From: Crenothrix sp043729335
GTDB lineage: Bacteria; Pseudomonadota; Gammaproteobacteria; Methylococcales; Methylomonadaceae
DNA length: 64,000 bases
Assembly: GCF_043729335.1 (NCBI RefSeq)
Contig: NZ_JAYTLQ010000026.1
Span: 62,001 to 126,000 of the forward strand
Direction: 5' to 3'
The notes beneath the pieces were generated by a model. That model searched no databases. It worked only from the letters and a program-made list of their open reading frames with translations, and was not told where the DNA came from. A program made the position numbers and the translations under genes. Within the stretch, counting starts at the first letter, position 1; the number at the start of each line of letters is the position of its first letter. Shown one piece after another: positions 25,000 through 33,253 of this stretch.

Positions 25000-25437
25000 A
25001 TGATGAACAAATTGACCGTAGGTATTCTTAGCTTGGTTGCCGCTACAGCACAGGCGCAAAACACTAACAACACTCTGGTGTTAGCCTTAAATCAACAGCA
25101 AGGCAGTTCGATTCTGGAAAACAAGACTGATAGCGTTTCCCCGCAGGAAGCTGCAACCCTGCTTTCTGAGAAGACAGCTATTATTGTCGATGTACGCGAA
25201 GACGATGAATGGAATCAGCAGCATATCCCAGGCGCTATCCATATTCCATTGGGTCAATTACTGGGACGGCTCACTGAGCTTGAGCAGTACAAAAACAGTC
25301 CCATTATCACTCAGTGTCAAAAAGGCGGGCGTTCGCAGCAAGCGTTGACCGTATTAAAATCGTTAAAATTTTCAAAAGTGTATAACTTGGAAGGTGGCAT
25401 AGCTGCCTGGAATGAGGCCGGTTTAAAAACACAGTAA
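25000..25437 (+). CDS. Secreted single-domain rhodanese
   Basis: 145 aa: signal peptide (LTVGILSLVAATAQA-Q), a linker, then a rhodanese domain (about 45-143) with IIVDVREDDEWNQQHIPGA and the active-site loop CQKGGRS (Cys106). Such proteins transfer sulfane sulfur, here probably in the periplasm. Two ATGs lie in tandem (25000 and 25003), both served by AAGG upstream. It begins the run rhodanese, YeeE/YedE pair, PDO, SQR, SulP. Confidence 0.88.
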   Translation: MMNKLTVGILSLVAATAQAQNTNNTLVLALNQQQGSSILENKTDSVSPQEAATLLSEKTAIIVDVREDDEWNQQHIPGAIHIPLGQLLGRLTELEQYKNSPIITQCQKGGRSQQALTVLKSLKFSKVYNLEGGIAAWNEAGLKTQ

Positions 25438-25478
25438 TCATCGAACTTGTTTTAACCCACGAGCATTAAATACATTAT

Positions 25479-25910
25479 ATGGAAAATTTCACTCCCTACT
25501 CAGCCCTCGCAGGCGGCATTCTGATAGGACTTGCCGCCACTGTGTTGTTATTGTTCAACGGGCGAATTGCCGGTATCAGCGGCATTATGAATGGCTTAAT
25601 CAATACTTCCCGAACGGAAGTCTATTGGCGCGTGGCTTTTCTGGCCGGTATTGTTATCGGCGCATTTTTATTCCATCAGCTAAAACCTGACTTTTATCAG
25701 CTCCGCGAAAACTTTCCGGTTTGGCTATTGGCATTGGGCGGTTTTCTGGTCGGTTTCGGCACACGTATGGGCAACGGCTGTACCAGTGGCCATGCGGTAT
25801 GTGGCATTGCCCGATTTTCCGTACGTTCGATTGCAGCGACAATAACCTTCATGGCCAGTGGTTTTTTAACCGTTTACATTATTCGTCATGTCCTTGGAGC
25901 AGTTGTATGA
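25479..25910 (+). CDS. YeeE/YedE family transporter, half 1
   Basis: 143-aa membrane protein of the YeeE/YedE (TsuA-like) family, which imports thiosulfate or other sulfur compounds. The family motif GFGTRMGNGCTSGHAVCG contains its key cysteines. Four hydrophobic helices are visible. It overlaps the second half-gene by ATGA, so the two short proteins together form a complete transporter unit. Position beside rhodanese and persulfide dioxygenase genes is typical. Confidence 0.88.
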   Translation: MENFTPYSALAGGILIGLAATVLLLFNGRIAGISGIMNGLINTSRTEVYWRVAFLAGIVIGAFLFHQLKPDFYQLRENFPVWLLALGGFLVGFGTRMGNGCTSGHAVCGIARFSVRSIAATITFMASGFLTVYIIRHVLGAVV

Positions 25911-26317
25911 AACTCATCGTAATAGCGCTCATCAGCGGCATAATCTTTGGCATCGGCCTAACACTTTCTCAGATGACTAATCCCGCTAAAGTACTTAACT
26001 TTCTGGATATTACCGGTAACTGGGATCCGAGTTTAATTTTCGTTATGGCCGGTGCGCTAGCTATTACAATGCTTTGTTTTACAAAAATACTCAAACAGCC
26101 TGCGCCGTTATTTGACCAACAGTTTTACCTGTCCAGTAAATCAGCTATTGATAAAACGTTGTTGATTGGTGCTGCCATTTTTGGCATAGGCTGGGGAATT
26201 AGCGGCTATTGCCCCGGACCTTCTGTTGCCGGATTAGGCTTGGGTAATATCGAAGCAGTTGTGATGATTTTTTCTATCTATTTAGGTTTTATTGCTCACC
26301 GCCTGTATAACAAATAG
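25907..26317 (+). CDS. YeeE/YedE family transporter, half 2 (DUF6691-like)
   Basis: 136 aa from the ATG at 25907, coupled to half 1 by a 4-base overlap. The sequence begins MKLIVIALISGIIFGIGLTL and contains SQMTNPAKVLNFLDI and the cysteine motif ISGYCPGPSVAGLGLG. Four transmembrane segments. It pairs with the preceding protein in sulfur-compound uptake; the substrate (thiosulfate, persulfide or other) cannot be told from sequence. Confidence 0.88.
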   Translation: MKLIVIALISGIIFGIGLTLSQMTNPAKVLNFLDITGNWDPSLIFVMAGALAITMLCFTKILKQPAPLFDQQFYLSSKSAIDKTLLIGAAIFGIGWGISGYCPGPSVAGLGLGNIEAVVMIFSIYLGFIAHRLYNK

Positions 26318-26327
26318 AGCCTGTTCA

Positions 26328-26456
26328 TCAATGATGCCACAAGCTATTTCCAGACGCTTTATGCTTGCGATATTTTCTAACCAAGACAATTAACCCCATA
26401 ATTAACAAAGGCCACAGTAAAAAAAGCACTGCTTTTAAAATCGCTAAAGGTTCCAT
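26328..26456 (-). CDS. Possible 42-aa single-span membrane protein
   Basis: MEPLAILKAVLFLLWPLLIM, then GLIVLVRKYRKHKASGN and a short tail: one clear transmembrane helix followed by a basic segment. AAGGA lies a few bases before the ATG. It lies on the opposite strand between the YeeE pair and the persulfide dioxygenase, with its promoter side facing the predicted enhancer sites. I know no family; it may be a real small sulfur-regulated protein or chance. Confidence 0.4.
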   Translation of the reverse strand: MEPLAILKAVLFLLWPLLIMGLIVLVRKYRKHKASGNSLWHH

Positions 26457-26509
26457 AATCCTTGCTCCAAAACTATATCTATATCTATATACATCAAAAA
26501 GTAAAGAAA

Positions 26510-26603
26510 GTTTCATTACTTTACAAGAAACATCTAGAGTGATTGAATTTTTGATAAATGTTTCATAAAAAACAAATGAAACGCCAAAGCGTTTCAATGA
26601 AAC
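26510..26603. promoter_or_regulatory. Cluster of three predicted enhancer palindromes upstream of the persulfide dioxygenase
   Basis: GTTTC...GAAAC pairs at 26510-26531, 26560-26582 (GTTTCAT...ATGAAAC) and 26591-26603 (GTTTC-AAT-GAAAC, perfect). The last ends exactly 87 bp before the sigma-54 promoter, the same gap as at the DUF1264 promoter. Confidence 0.68.
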
Positions 26604-26690
26604 ATATCGAGTAACTATTAAATAGAACTCTTTGCCATTAAAGTAGTATTAAAGTCTTCTATAACAATCAATTAGCATATAAAATTATTT

Positions 26691-26706
26691 TGGCATGAGC
26701 ATTGCT
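26691..26706 (+). promoter_or_regulatory. Sigma-54 (-24/-12) promoter of the persulfide dioxygenase operon
   Basis: TGGCATGAGCATTGCT: GG and GC separated by exactly 10 bp, with the canonical TTGC at -12. The predicted transcript start is near 26717, so the first usable ATG with a leader is 26783. Confidence 0.85.
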
Positions 26707-26782
26707 TAGACTTATATAGCTGATGTCACTATTCCCTATTTTAATAGCCCAAAAAATCAACGACAGCCAACAGAGAAACATT

Positions 26783-27919
26783 ATGCTATTCAAACAATTA
26801 TTCGACCCAGAAACCTGGACTTACACTTACCTGATTGCCGACCCTGTCAACAAAGATGCGATGTTGATAGACCCAGTCAACACCCATATTGACGATTACC
26901 TGACATTGCTGGAAAAGCATGGTCTACAACTGAAATATGCCTTGGAAACTCATGTCCATGCTGACCACATTACCGCCAGCGGTTTGTTACGGCAGAAGCT
27001 AGGCGCACAAACCGGTGTGAGCGCCTTATGCGGCGCGGAAACAGCGGATTTCCAGATTAAGGATGGCGATGTGTTCGCTTTTACCAATGGTGAGCAGATT
27101 AAGGTTATTGCAACGCCAGGACATACTGTCGGCAGTATTTCTTTTTTGTGGCAAGATCGCGTGTTTACCGGCGACTCGCTGCTTATCGGCGGCTGTGGCC
27201 GTACCGACTTTCAGGGCGGTGATGCGGGGGCTCTTTACGACTGCATCACCCAACGGCTGTTTAGCTTACCTGATGAAACACTGGTTTATCCAGCCCATGA
27301 TTACCAACAACGCTGGGTGAGCAGTATTATGCAAGAACGCACCACCAATCCGCGTCTGGCCGGTAAATCCCGCGAACAGTTCATCGACATCATGAATAAT
27401 CTTAAGCTGCCTAAACCCAAAATGATTGATGAAGCCGTACCGGCCAATCGCTATTGCGGCCTGGAAGAGAATGAGCGCCAAGATGCTATTGCACACAGAG
27501 AAAGCATCCGTGAAAATACTAAAACTACCGAAGTATCGGCAGTTAACTGCGGCGGAAACATGCCGTCCAGCGGAGGCGTAACCGTTCAGGACATGGTCGC
27601 TGCGGCCAAACAGCAGATTACCGAAATTACTCCAACAAAGGCCAAGCAATTACTCAGTGAGGGTAATATCAATGTTATCGATACCCGCGAAGAAAGCGAA
27701 TTTGCAGCTGGACATATTGAGCAAGCCGTATCTTTACCTCGCGGTATACTGGAATTTAAGATTGGCACAACCCCTGAATTGGCCGACAAATCCAAGCCAG
27801 TACTGATTTACTGCCGCACCGGTGGACGCGCGGCATTAGCTGCCCAAAGCCTGCAAACATTGGGGTATACTCAGGTGCTTTCTATTGCAGGAGGCTATGA
27901 AGCCTGGCAGAAAGCGTAG
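26783..27919 (+). CDS. Persulfide dioxygenase fused to a rhodanese domain
   Basis: 378 aa. The N-terminal metallo-beta-lactamase domain is of the ETHE1/PDO type: ETHVHADHIT (His57, His59, Asp61, His62), GHTVGSISF, GDSLLIGGCGRTDFQGG and VYPAHDYQ. It binds one iron and oxidises glutathione persulfide to sulfite. The C-terminal rhodanese domain (about 285-378) has INVIDTREESEFAAGH and the active loop CRTGGRA (Cys344). This fusion is known (PRF/Blh type) and lets the rhodanese domain exchange sulfur between sulfite, thiosulfate and glutathione. A longer frame from an ATG at 26723 is possible, but I use 26783 because the sigma-54 transcript would start near 26717 and the family begins MLFKQLFDPETWTY. 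Confidence 0.93.
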   Translation: MLFKQLFDPETWTYTYLIADPVNKDAMLIDPVNTHIDDYLTLLEKHGLQLKYALETHVHADHITASGLLRQKLGAQTGVSALCGAETADFQIKDGDVFAFTNGEQIKVIATPGHTVGSISFLWQDRVFTGDSLLIGGCGRTDFQGGDAGALYDCITQRLFSLPDETLVYPAHDYQQRWVSSIMQERTTNPRLAGKSREQFIDIMNNLKLPKPKMIDEAVPANRYCGLEENERQDAIAHRESIRENTKTTEVSAVNCGGNMPSSGGVTVQDMVAAAKQQITEITPTKAKQLLSEGNINVIDTREESEFAAGHIEQAVSLPRGILEFKIGTTPELADKSKPVLIYCRTGGRAALAAQSLQTLGYTQVLSIAGGYEAWQKA

Positions 27920-27957
27920 CCAATAAACCGCACCCACGGTGTAACCATAAAAATAAC

Positions 27958-28003
27958 GTAACCGTTCATCCCTCTCTTTGAAAAAGGGGGAGGTGAGCGC
28001 ATA
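27958..28003. repeat. Short copy of an interspersed CCCTCTTT/AAAGGGGG hairpin repeat
   Basis: Begins GTAACCGTTCA and ends GGAGGTGAGCGCATA, like both ends of the longer copy at 61348-61439, but with the middle deleted. It lies between the PDO and SQR genes. Confidence 0.75.
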
Positions 28004-28031
28004 TAAAATAACTAACTGAGGAGAGGATCAC

Positions 28032-29282
28032 ATGTCACAACACCACACAGTCTTAATTGTTGGCGGCGGCGCTGCGGGCGTTTCTGTTGCTAATAATATG
28101 CGTCGGCAAGATGCCAAAATTGATATTGCGCTAATTGAACCGTCTGAAAAACATTATTACCAACCCGGCTTTACCATTGTCGGTGGCGGTGCATATACAT
28201 TAAAGCAATGCACCCGCAATGAAGCGGATTTAATTCATCGCAGTGTTAAGTGGGTTAAGGATTATGCCGAAACCTTTCAGCCAGAAAGCAATACGGTAAC
28301 CCTGCGCTCTGGCGATAAAATCACTTACGACTATCTGGTGGTCTGCCCCGGTTTGCAACTGGATTGGGACAAAATTCAAGGCTTAAAAGAAACGTTGGGC
28401 AAAAACAATGTCTGTAGTAATTACTCGCCCGATACCGTGGAATATACCTGGGAATGCCTGCAACAGCTAAAATCCGGCAATGCATTGTTCACCCAGCCGC
28501 CCATGCCCATTAAATGTGCGGGCGCACCGCAAAAAATCATGTATCTGGCCGCTGACCGTTTCAGAAAACAAGGCATATTGGATAAGTTCAACATTGAATT
28601 CTACACGGCAACGCCTGCTATGTTCGGTATTCCTTTTTTTGCGAAAGCGTTAATGAAAGTGGTGGCAGGCTACGGAATTAAACCCAACTTTAGCCATAAT
28701 CTGGTTGCCATTAATGGCAATGCTAAAACAGCTACCTTTGAATCCACTGACAGCGCCGGTAACAAACAGCAGGTTGTTAAGCCCTTTGATTTCATTCATG
28801 TCACGCCACCGCAAAGTGCGCCCGATTTTATTAAAAAAAGCCCTCTAGCCAATGCCGCAGGTTGGGTAGATGTGCATGACAAAACTTTACAGCATAACAA
28901 ATATCCCAATATTTTCGGATTGGGCGATGCCACCTCAACGCCTAATGCCAAGACGGCAGCAGCGGTCAGAAAACAGGTGCCGATTTTAGTCGATAATATT
29001 TTGCATCTCATCAACGGTAAAGCGGTGGAAGAAAAATATGATGGCTATGGCTCTTGCCCATTAACCACTTCGCTGAGTACCGTGATGCTAGCTGAGTTCT
29101 CTTACGGCGGCAAAGTAACACCGTCATTTCCGTGGCTGGATCCCAGAAAAAATCGTTTTATCTGGTGGATAGGCAAAAAAATCGGTTTCCCCTGGATGTA
29201 CTGGAGCTTAATGATTAAAGGTTCACGGTTTGATATTCCACACAAGGAATCTTATGTGGAAAACCTGATGAAAGAAGACTAA
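28032..29282 (+). CDS. sqr: Sulfide:quinone oxidoreductase
   Basis: 416-aa flavoprotein that oxidises sulfide, reduces quinone and releases sulfane sulfur to an acceptor such as glutathione. The FAD motif VLIVGGGAAGVSVANNM is near residue 7, and the conserved cysteines are KCAGAPQK (Cys162) and YGSCPLTTS (Cys342), with IFGLGDATSTPNAKTAAAVRKQ as the second FAD contact. The pattern is that of the mitochondrial-like type II SQR. GAGGAGAGG lies before the ATG. It is 112 bases after the persulfide dioxygenase gene, so they likely share the sigma-54 transcript. Confidence 0.95.
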   Translation: MSQHHTVLIVGGGAAGVSVANNMRRQDAKIDIALIEPSEKHYYQPGFTIVGGGAYTLKQCTRNEADLIHRSVKWVKDYAETFQPESNTVTLRSGDKITYDYLVVCPGLQLDWDKIQGLKETLGKNNVCSNYSPDTVEYTWECLQQLKSGNALFTQPPMPIKCAGAPQKIMYLAADRFRKQGILDKFNIEFYTATPAMFGIPFFAKALMKVVAGYGIKPNFSHNLVAINGNAKTATFESTDSAGNKQQVVKPFDFIHVTPPQSAPDFIKKSPLANAAGWVDVHDKTLQHNKYPNIFGLGDATSTPNAKTAAAVRKQVPILVDNILHLINGKAVEEKYDGYGSCPLTTSLSTVMLAEFSYGGKVTPSFPWLDPRKNRFIWWIGKKIGFPWMYWSLMIKGSRFDIPHKESYVENLMKED

Positions 29283-29297
29283 AAATTAGTTAGCAAA

Positions 29298-29388
29298 GTA
29301 GGGTGGGTAGGCTTTTTTGCCCACCGTTCACAATATCAAGTGTATAAATTCGGTAATGTGGTGGGCAAGAAAGCATCGCCCACCCTAC
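29298..29388. repeat. 91-bp inverted-repeat element (MITE-like)
   Basis: GTAGGGTGGG at 29298 and CCCACCCTAC at 29379 are perfect inverted ends. Inner GCTTTTTTGCCCACC and GGTGGGCAAGAAAGC extend the stem imperfectly. It lies between SQR and SulP and may also end transcripts. Similar GTAGGGTGGG elements are widespread in bacterial genomes. Confidence 0.85.
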
Positions 29389-29426
29389 CTACTAGATAAT
29401 ACAATGACCTAAACCACCCATACTAC

Positions 29427-31136
29427 ATGTCAAGGCTGACAAACTACTTACCCATTATCGCCTGGTTAAAAACCTATAACCGCCAGGATTTTAATGATGA
29501 CCTGTTTGCCGGCATCATCACCGCGATTTTGCTGGTTCCACAGGGCATTGCTTATTCAATATTAGCAGGCTTACCGCCAGAACTGGGCTTATACGCCAGT
29601 ATTTTGCCGCCCACACTGTACGCCTTGTTTGGCACCAGCAGAACACTCTCCGTAGGTCCTGTTTCCATAGCCGCAATCATGATTGCCAGCGCCTTAAGCG
29701 CACCTGAGATCAGCGCCTTGGGAAATCCCGTGCAAAGTACAGCGATTCTAGCCGCAGAAAGTGGCTTAATTATGTTGCTGATGGCACTATTAAGGATGGG
29801 GGGATTAGTGAACTTAATCAGCCATCCGGTGCTGACAGGCTTTACCAGCGGCGCTTCTTTGTTAATTATCGCCAGCCAGTTACCGCACCTGGCGGGCTTA
29901 AAAATACCAGCTTGCGGCTTAAATACCGGTTGTTATCGTGATTATGTCCAAGGTTTTAATGGCGTTACCTTAGGGATTGCATTGGCGGCACTCAGTATAT
30001 TAATTTTATTCGGCAAACCACTCAGCACGTTACTTAAAAAAATAGGCTTGCCGTCGTCCATCGTCACCGCTATCAGCAAATGTGCGCCGTTATTGACGGT
30101 ATTATTTGGCACGCTCGCAGTGAATTATTTTAACCTACAAAACCAATACCATGTTGCGGTCGTCGGCCAGGTGCCGTCTGGTTTTCCGATATTAAGCCTT
30201 AACTTTATTCACAATGAGCAATGGCGTTTATTACTGCCCAGCGCCGCGTTTATCGCGTTAATCGCTTACGTAGAAAGTGTGGCTATCGCAAAAGTGACGG
30301 CCAATCTGAGAGGTGAAAAAATCCTACCCAATCAAGAGCTGATTGCCCTGGGCGCCGCTAATTTAGCTGCTGCAATGTCTGGGGGTATGCCGGTTGCCGG
30401 TGGCTTTAGCCGGACCATGGTTAATTTTGCCGCCGGTGCTAAAACACAAATGGCCATGTTAATTGCCGCCGGATTACTGAGCGTGGCGGTCATCTTTTTT
30501 ACCCCGTGGTTTGAGAATATCCCCAAAACGGTATTGGCCGCTATTATTTTAGTCGCTATTATGCCGTTGCTGCGCTTAAAAGACATTGTGCATACTTGGC
30601 GTTATGACCGTGGTGATGGTATCGCCGAAGTGATGACCTTGTTAGGGGTGTTAATCTTCGGTATTGAAGAAGGTATTTCGCTAGGGATAGTGTTGACGAT
30701 TGCCAGCCATTTGCGTAAATCCAGTCGTCCACATATTGCCATAGTGGGACGCATTCCAGATACTGAGCATTTTCGAAATATCAAGCGACATCAGGTGGAA
30801 ACATGGCACTCTTTATTGTTGGTACGTATTGATGAAAGCATAACGTTTAGCAATATTAATTTTATTGAAGACTTCCTTAATGCGGAATTGAAACAACAAC
30901 CTTCTATTAAGCATGTCGTGCTTATTTTTACTTCAGTCAATGATATTGATACCACTGCACTGGAAGTATTAGAGAATATCAACCATGCTTTACAAACGTC
31001 GGGGAAAACGTTAAACATTTCGGAAGCCAAAGGCCCTGTTATGGACAAATTGAAAAAAACAGACTTTATTGAACAACTAAAGCCCGGGAAAGTATTTTTT
31101 ACTAACGTGGATGCCGTTAAAGAATTGACGGGGTAA
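29427..31136 (+). CDS. SulP family anion transporter with STAS domain
   Basis: 569 aa. The N-terminal membrane domain of 10-14 helices shows the SulP signature DLFAGIITAILLVPQGIAYS and SVGPVSIAAIM; the C-terminal STAS domain begins near residue 450 (SLLLVRIDESITFSNINFIED...HVVLIFTSVNDIDTTALEVLE). Family members carry sulfate, bicarbonate or other anions. After a sulfide-oxidising pair, sulfate or sulfite exchange is plausible but not shown. It lies 145 bases after sqr with a hairpin repeat between, so it may have a separate transcript. Confidence 0.93.
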   Translation: MSRLTNYLPIIAWLKTYNRQDFNDDLFAGIITAILLVPQGIAYSILAGLPPELGLYASILPPTLYALFGTSRTLSVGPVSIAAIMIASALSAPEISALGNPVQSTAILAAESGLIMLLMALLRMGGLVNLISHPVLTGFTSGASLLIIASQLPHLAGLKIPACGLNTGCYRDYVQGFNGVTLGIALAALSILILFGKPLSTLLKKIGLPSSIVTAISKCAPLLTVLFGTLAVNYFNLQNQYHVAVVGQVPSGFPILSLNFIHNEQWRLLLPSAAFIALIAYVESVAIAKVTANLRGEKILPNQELIALGAANLAAAMSGGMPVAGGFSRTMVNFAAGAKTQMAMLIAAGLLSVAVIFFTPWFENIPKTVLAAIILVAIMPLLRLKDIVHTWRYDRGDGIAEVMTLLGVLIFGIEEGISLGIVLTIASHLRKSSRPHIAIVGRIPDTEHFRNIKRHQVETWHSLLLVRIDESITFSNINFIEDFLNAELKQQPSIKHVVLIFTSVNDIDTTALEVLENINHALQTSGKTLNISEAKGPVMDKLKKTDFIEQLKPGKVFFTNVDAVKELTG

Positions 31137-31138
31137 GT

Positions 31139-31232
31139 ATTCACTTTCCCCTTTGAAAAAGGGGAATCGAGGGGGATTTATTTAAAAAATATCCCCTAAA
31201 CCCTCTTTTCCAAAGAGGGGATTGAATGATTA
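31139..31232. repeat. Interspersed double-hairpin repeat
   Basis: CCCCTTTGAAAAAGGGG, a GAGGGGGATTTATT linker and CCCTCTTTTCCAAAGAGGG form two adjacent hairpins. Same family as at 61348-61439 and 27958-28003. It follows the SulP stop codon and may act as a terminator. Confidence 0.85.
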
Positions 31233-31310
31233 CTTGATGGGTTAGCGCTGCGTATTTACTAGCACTTCCCATTAGTAAGCAAGCCAATAGTGACGATTAG
31301 TCCTCAGTGT

Positions 31311-31841
31311 TTACAAAATTTTAATGTCCAGTGTTTGGGGTTCCCCCAGGTAGTCCATTTTTCCTAACTCTACACCGTTATGTCGCAAAATGGCGTAAGT
31401 GGCAGTGATATGAAAATAAAAGTTGGGAATCACAAAGTTGAACAAGTAGGATTGACCTAAAAATACCATTTCATTGCCGCGTATTTTTAGGGTGATTTCG
31501 CGTTCTTCACTGCCGTTAATTTGCTCTTCGCTGATACTTTGCAAAAAAACTACGGTTTTGGCAATACGTGCTTGCAACTCGGTAAACGTACTTTCGTTAT
31601 CTTCATAACTGGGTACATCTATACCTGAAAGCCTTGCTGCGCAGCTTTTTACTATGTCGGCAGCAATTTGTACTTGTCGGCTAAGCGGGTACATATCCGC
31701 TGCTAAACGTGCGTTGATTAAAATCGCTTGGTCGATTTGTGTTGCCTCGGCATGAGCGACAGCTTTATTAAGTATGTTCGATAAATTTCCTAACATGCGT
31801 ATAAAAACAGGGGTAGAAGCTTGGTACAGGGTCAGTGACAT
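31311..31841 (-). CDS. DUF1993 family protein
   Basis: 176 aa. DUF1993 features: MSLTLYQASTPVFIRMLGNL at the start, RLAADMYPLSRQVQIAADIVK, RLSGI, FLGQSYLFNFVIPNFYFHITATYAILRHNGVELGKMDYLG near the end. The family is a DinB-like helical bundle of unknown function. GGAGA lies five bases before the ATG. Likely the last gene of the minus-strand run from mltB. Confidence 0.88.
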   Translation of the reverse strand: MSLTLYQASTPVFIRMLGNLSNILNKAVAHAEATQIDQAILINARLAADMYPLSRQVQIAADIVKSCAARLSGIDVPSYEDNESTFTELQARIAKTVVFLQSISEEQINGSEEREITLKIRGNEMVFLGQSYLFNFVIPNFYFHITATYAILRHNGVELGKMDYLGEPQTLDIKIL

Positions 31842-31880
31842 TTGTTTCTCCAGTAAATGAGTGATGATTATTGACGAGAG

Positions 31881-32633
31881 CTATAGCTCAAGAAAATTGT
31901 TTAGCTGTTGTAAAGTGAAGGCTTGTTGAGCGGCTAATGTTTTATCTTCGGCGGTGTTATAACCCCACAGTGCAAAGATAAGTTTAACACTGGCAAGTTC
32001 CTCGTGTTTTAAAACATTTATTAGCGTGGGTAAACGATCTTCCGCGAAGTAAGTGGTTGTATTAGGGTGTTTTTTTAGCAATTCTTTTAATACTTCTACT
32101 TTGCTCATATTGCGATCCAAACCAAATATCCGCTCGTCCGTTAGCTCAATAGCATTGGCCTTGAGTATTTGTTTAACAAAACGTTCCTGTTTGGTCGTGA
32201 CAACATACCAGATGTGCTGTTGACCCATTTGTTGCAATTTTGCTGTTACACCGTCAAATAAAGGATTCATGTTAACCCAATCCGCTAAATCCTCCGCAAT
32301 CCAAATATCGCGGGTTTCGCCAAACAGTTTTTTTAGGTCGTCAACGCTGATTTGCGCATCTTGTAACAAGCGTTGCATTTTGTCGCCATAGTCGCTGTAA
32401 ATAGCTTCGACACTTTCTCCGAGGTAAAGCAAACGCATGGCCAATATGGCTTCGTAGCCTGTCTCTATAATAGGTCTGATTATCCGAAACTGATCAATCA
32501 TTATTTTCGGAGTAGATTTAGGCATATCCTCCCAGAGTGTGCAAGCGGCTTTCCAGCCAGTCATACCCGTTTCCACTGCGCTATCGCAGATAACACCGTC
32601 AAAATCTAGCGCGTAAATTGTAGGGTTGTTCAT
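31881..32633 (-). CDS. HAD superfamily hydrolase
   Basis: 250 aa. Motif I is ALDFDGVICDSA near the N-terminus; motif II lies in YVVTTKQERFVKQIL; the motif III/IV region is TTYFAEDRLPTL. A cap domain sits between motifs I and II (about 20-130). Substrate not inferable. No clear ribosome site precedes the ATG, but the frame shows no earlier start. Confidence 0.85.
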   Translation of the reverse strand: MNNPTIYALDFDGVICDSAVETGMTGWKAACTLWEDMPKSTPKIMIDQFRIIRPIIETGYEAILAMRLLYLGESVEAIYSDYGDKMQRLLQDAQISVDDLKKLFGETRDIWIAEDLADWVNMNPLFDGVTAKLQQMGQQHIWYVVTTKQERFVKQILKANAIELTDERIFGLDRNMSKVEVLKELLKKHPNTTTYFAEDRLPTLINVLKHEELASVKLIFALWGYNTAEDKTLAAQQAFTLQQLNNFLEL

Positions 32634-32761
32634 TTTTTAATTAATTGAAAGTAGTCGTTATTAATCCAGTGCAGCTGGCTAACAGTAGGATGTGTAGGGG
32701 TAAATAAGCCGCTTATGCTATAAAATCAGGGGATAAATTAGTTAATTTAATGGGATGAGTA

Positions 32762-33253
32762 TCAAGTATTTTTCGGATAAAGCGCTTCACTGCCATCCAT
32801 GTCACCGGTCTGTTCGTATAACAAGGGAATGCCAGGATGTAATATTCCGGCTGCTAGCACTTCGCACACGGCAATTTTATGATCGCCCGCATCACAGTAA
32901 TGACTCACTTGGCAATCAAAATAAGCCAAGCTATCCGATAAAATAGGCGCTCCGGTTTTAGCTGTTTTCCAGTTAAAACCGGCCATTTTGTCGGGTATCG
33001 CTGAATCACCAAAATGCTCGGCAAGCTGATATTGATGCTTGCCAAGAACGTTAACCGTGCAAATACCGCCTGTTTGTAGCAAGGTGTAGGAATAATGCTG
33101 CGGATTAATACTGATAGCGAGCATTAGAGGCTGAAAAGATACTTGGATAACCCAGGCGGCGGTAAACGCATTTCGATGTTCACCGGATGCCACACCGATA
33201 ATATAAACGCCGTGGCTTAGTGTTTTGTATAAATGGTGCTGATTATCAGTCAT
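32762..33253 (-). CDS. Flavin reductase-like FMN-binding protein
   Basis: 163 aa of the flavin-reductase (split-barrel) fold. HGVYIIGVASGEHRNAFTAAWVIQVSFQPLMLAIS is the typical FMN-binding start, then NPQHYSYTLL, FTVNVL-like CTVNVLGK and HKIAVCEVLAAGI. Substrate unknown. The start overlaps the nadC stop (ATGA), so they are translationally coupled. Confidence 0.86.
   Translation of the reverse strand: MTDNQHHLYKTLSHGVYIIGVASGEHRNAFTAAWVIQVSFQPLMLAISINPQHYSYTLLQTGGICTVNVLGKHQYQLAEHFGDSAIPDKMAGFNWKTAKTGAPILSDSLAYFDCQVSHYCDAGDHKIAVCEVLAAGILHPGIPLLYEQTGDMDGSEALYPKNT

Noticed and set aside
26723..26782. Upstream ATG giving a 398-aa persulfide dioxygenase
   Set aside because: Lies about six bases after the predicted sigma-54 transcript start, without room for a ribosome site.
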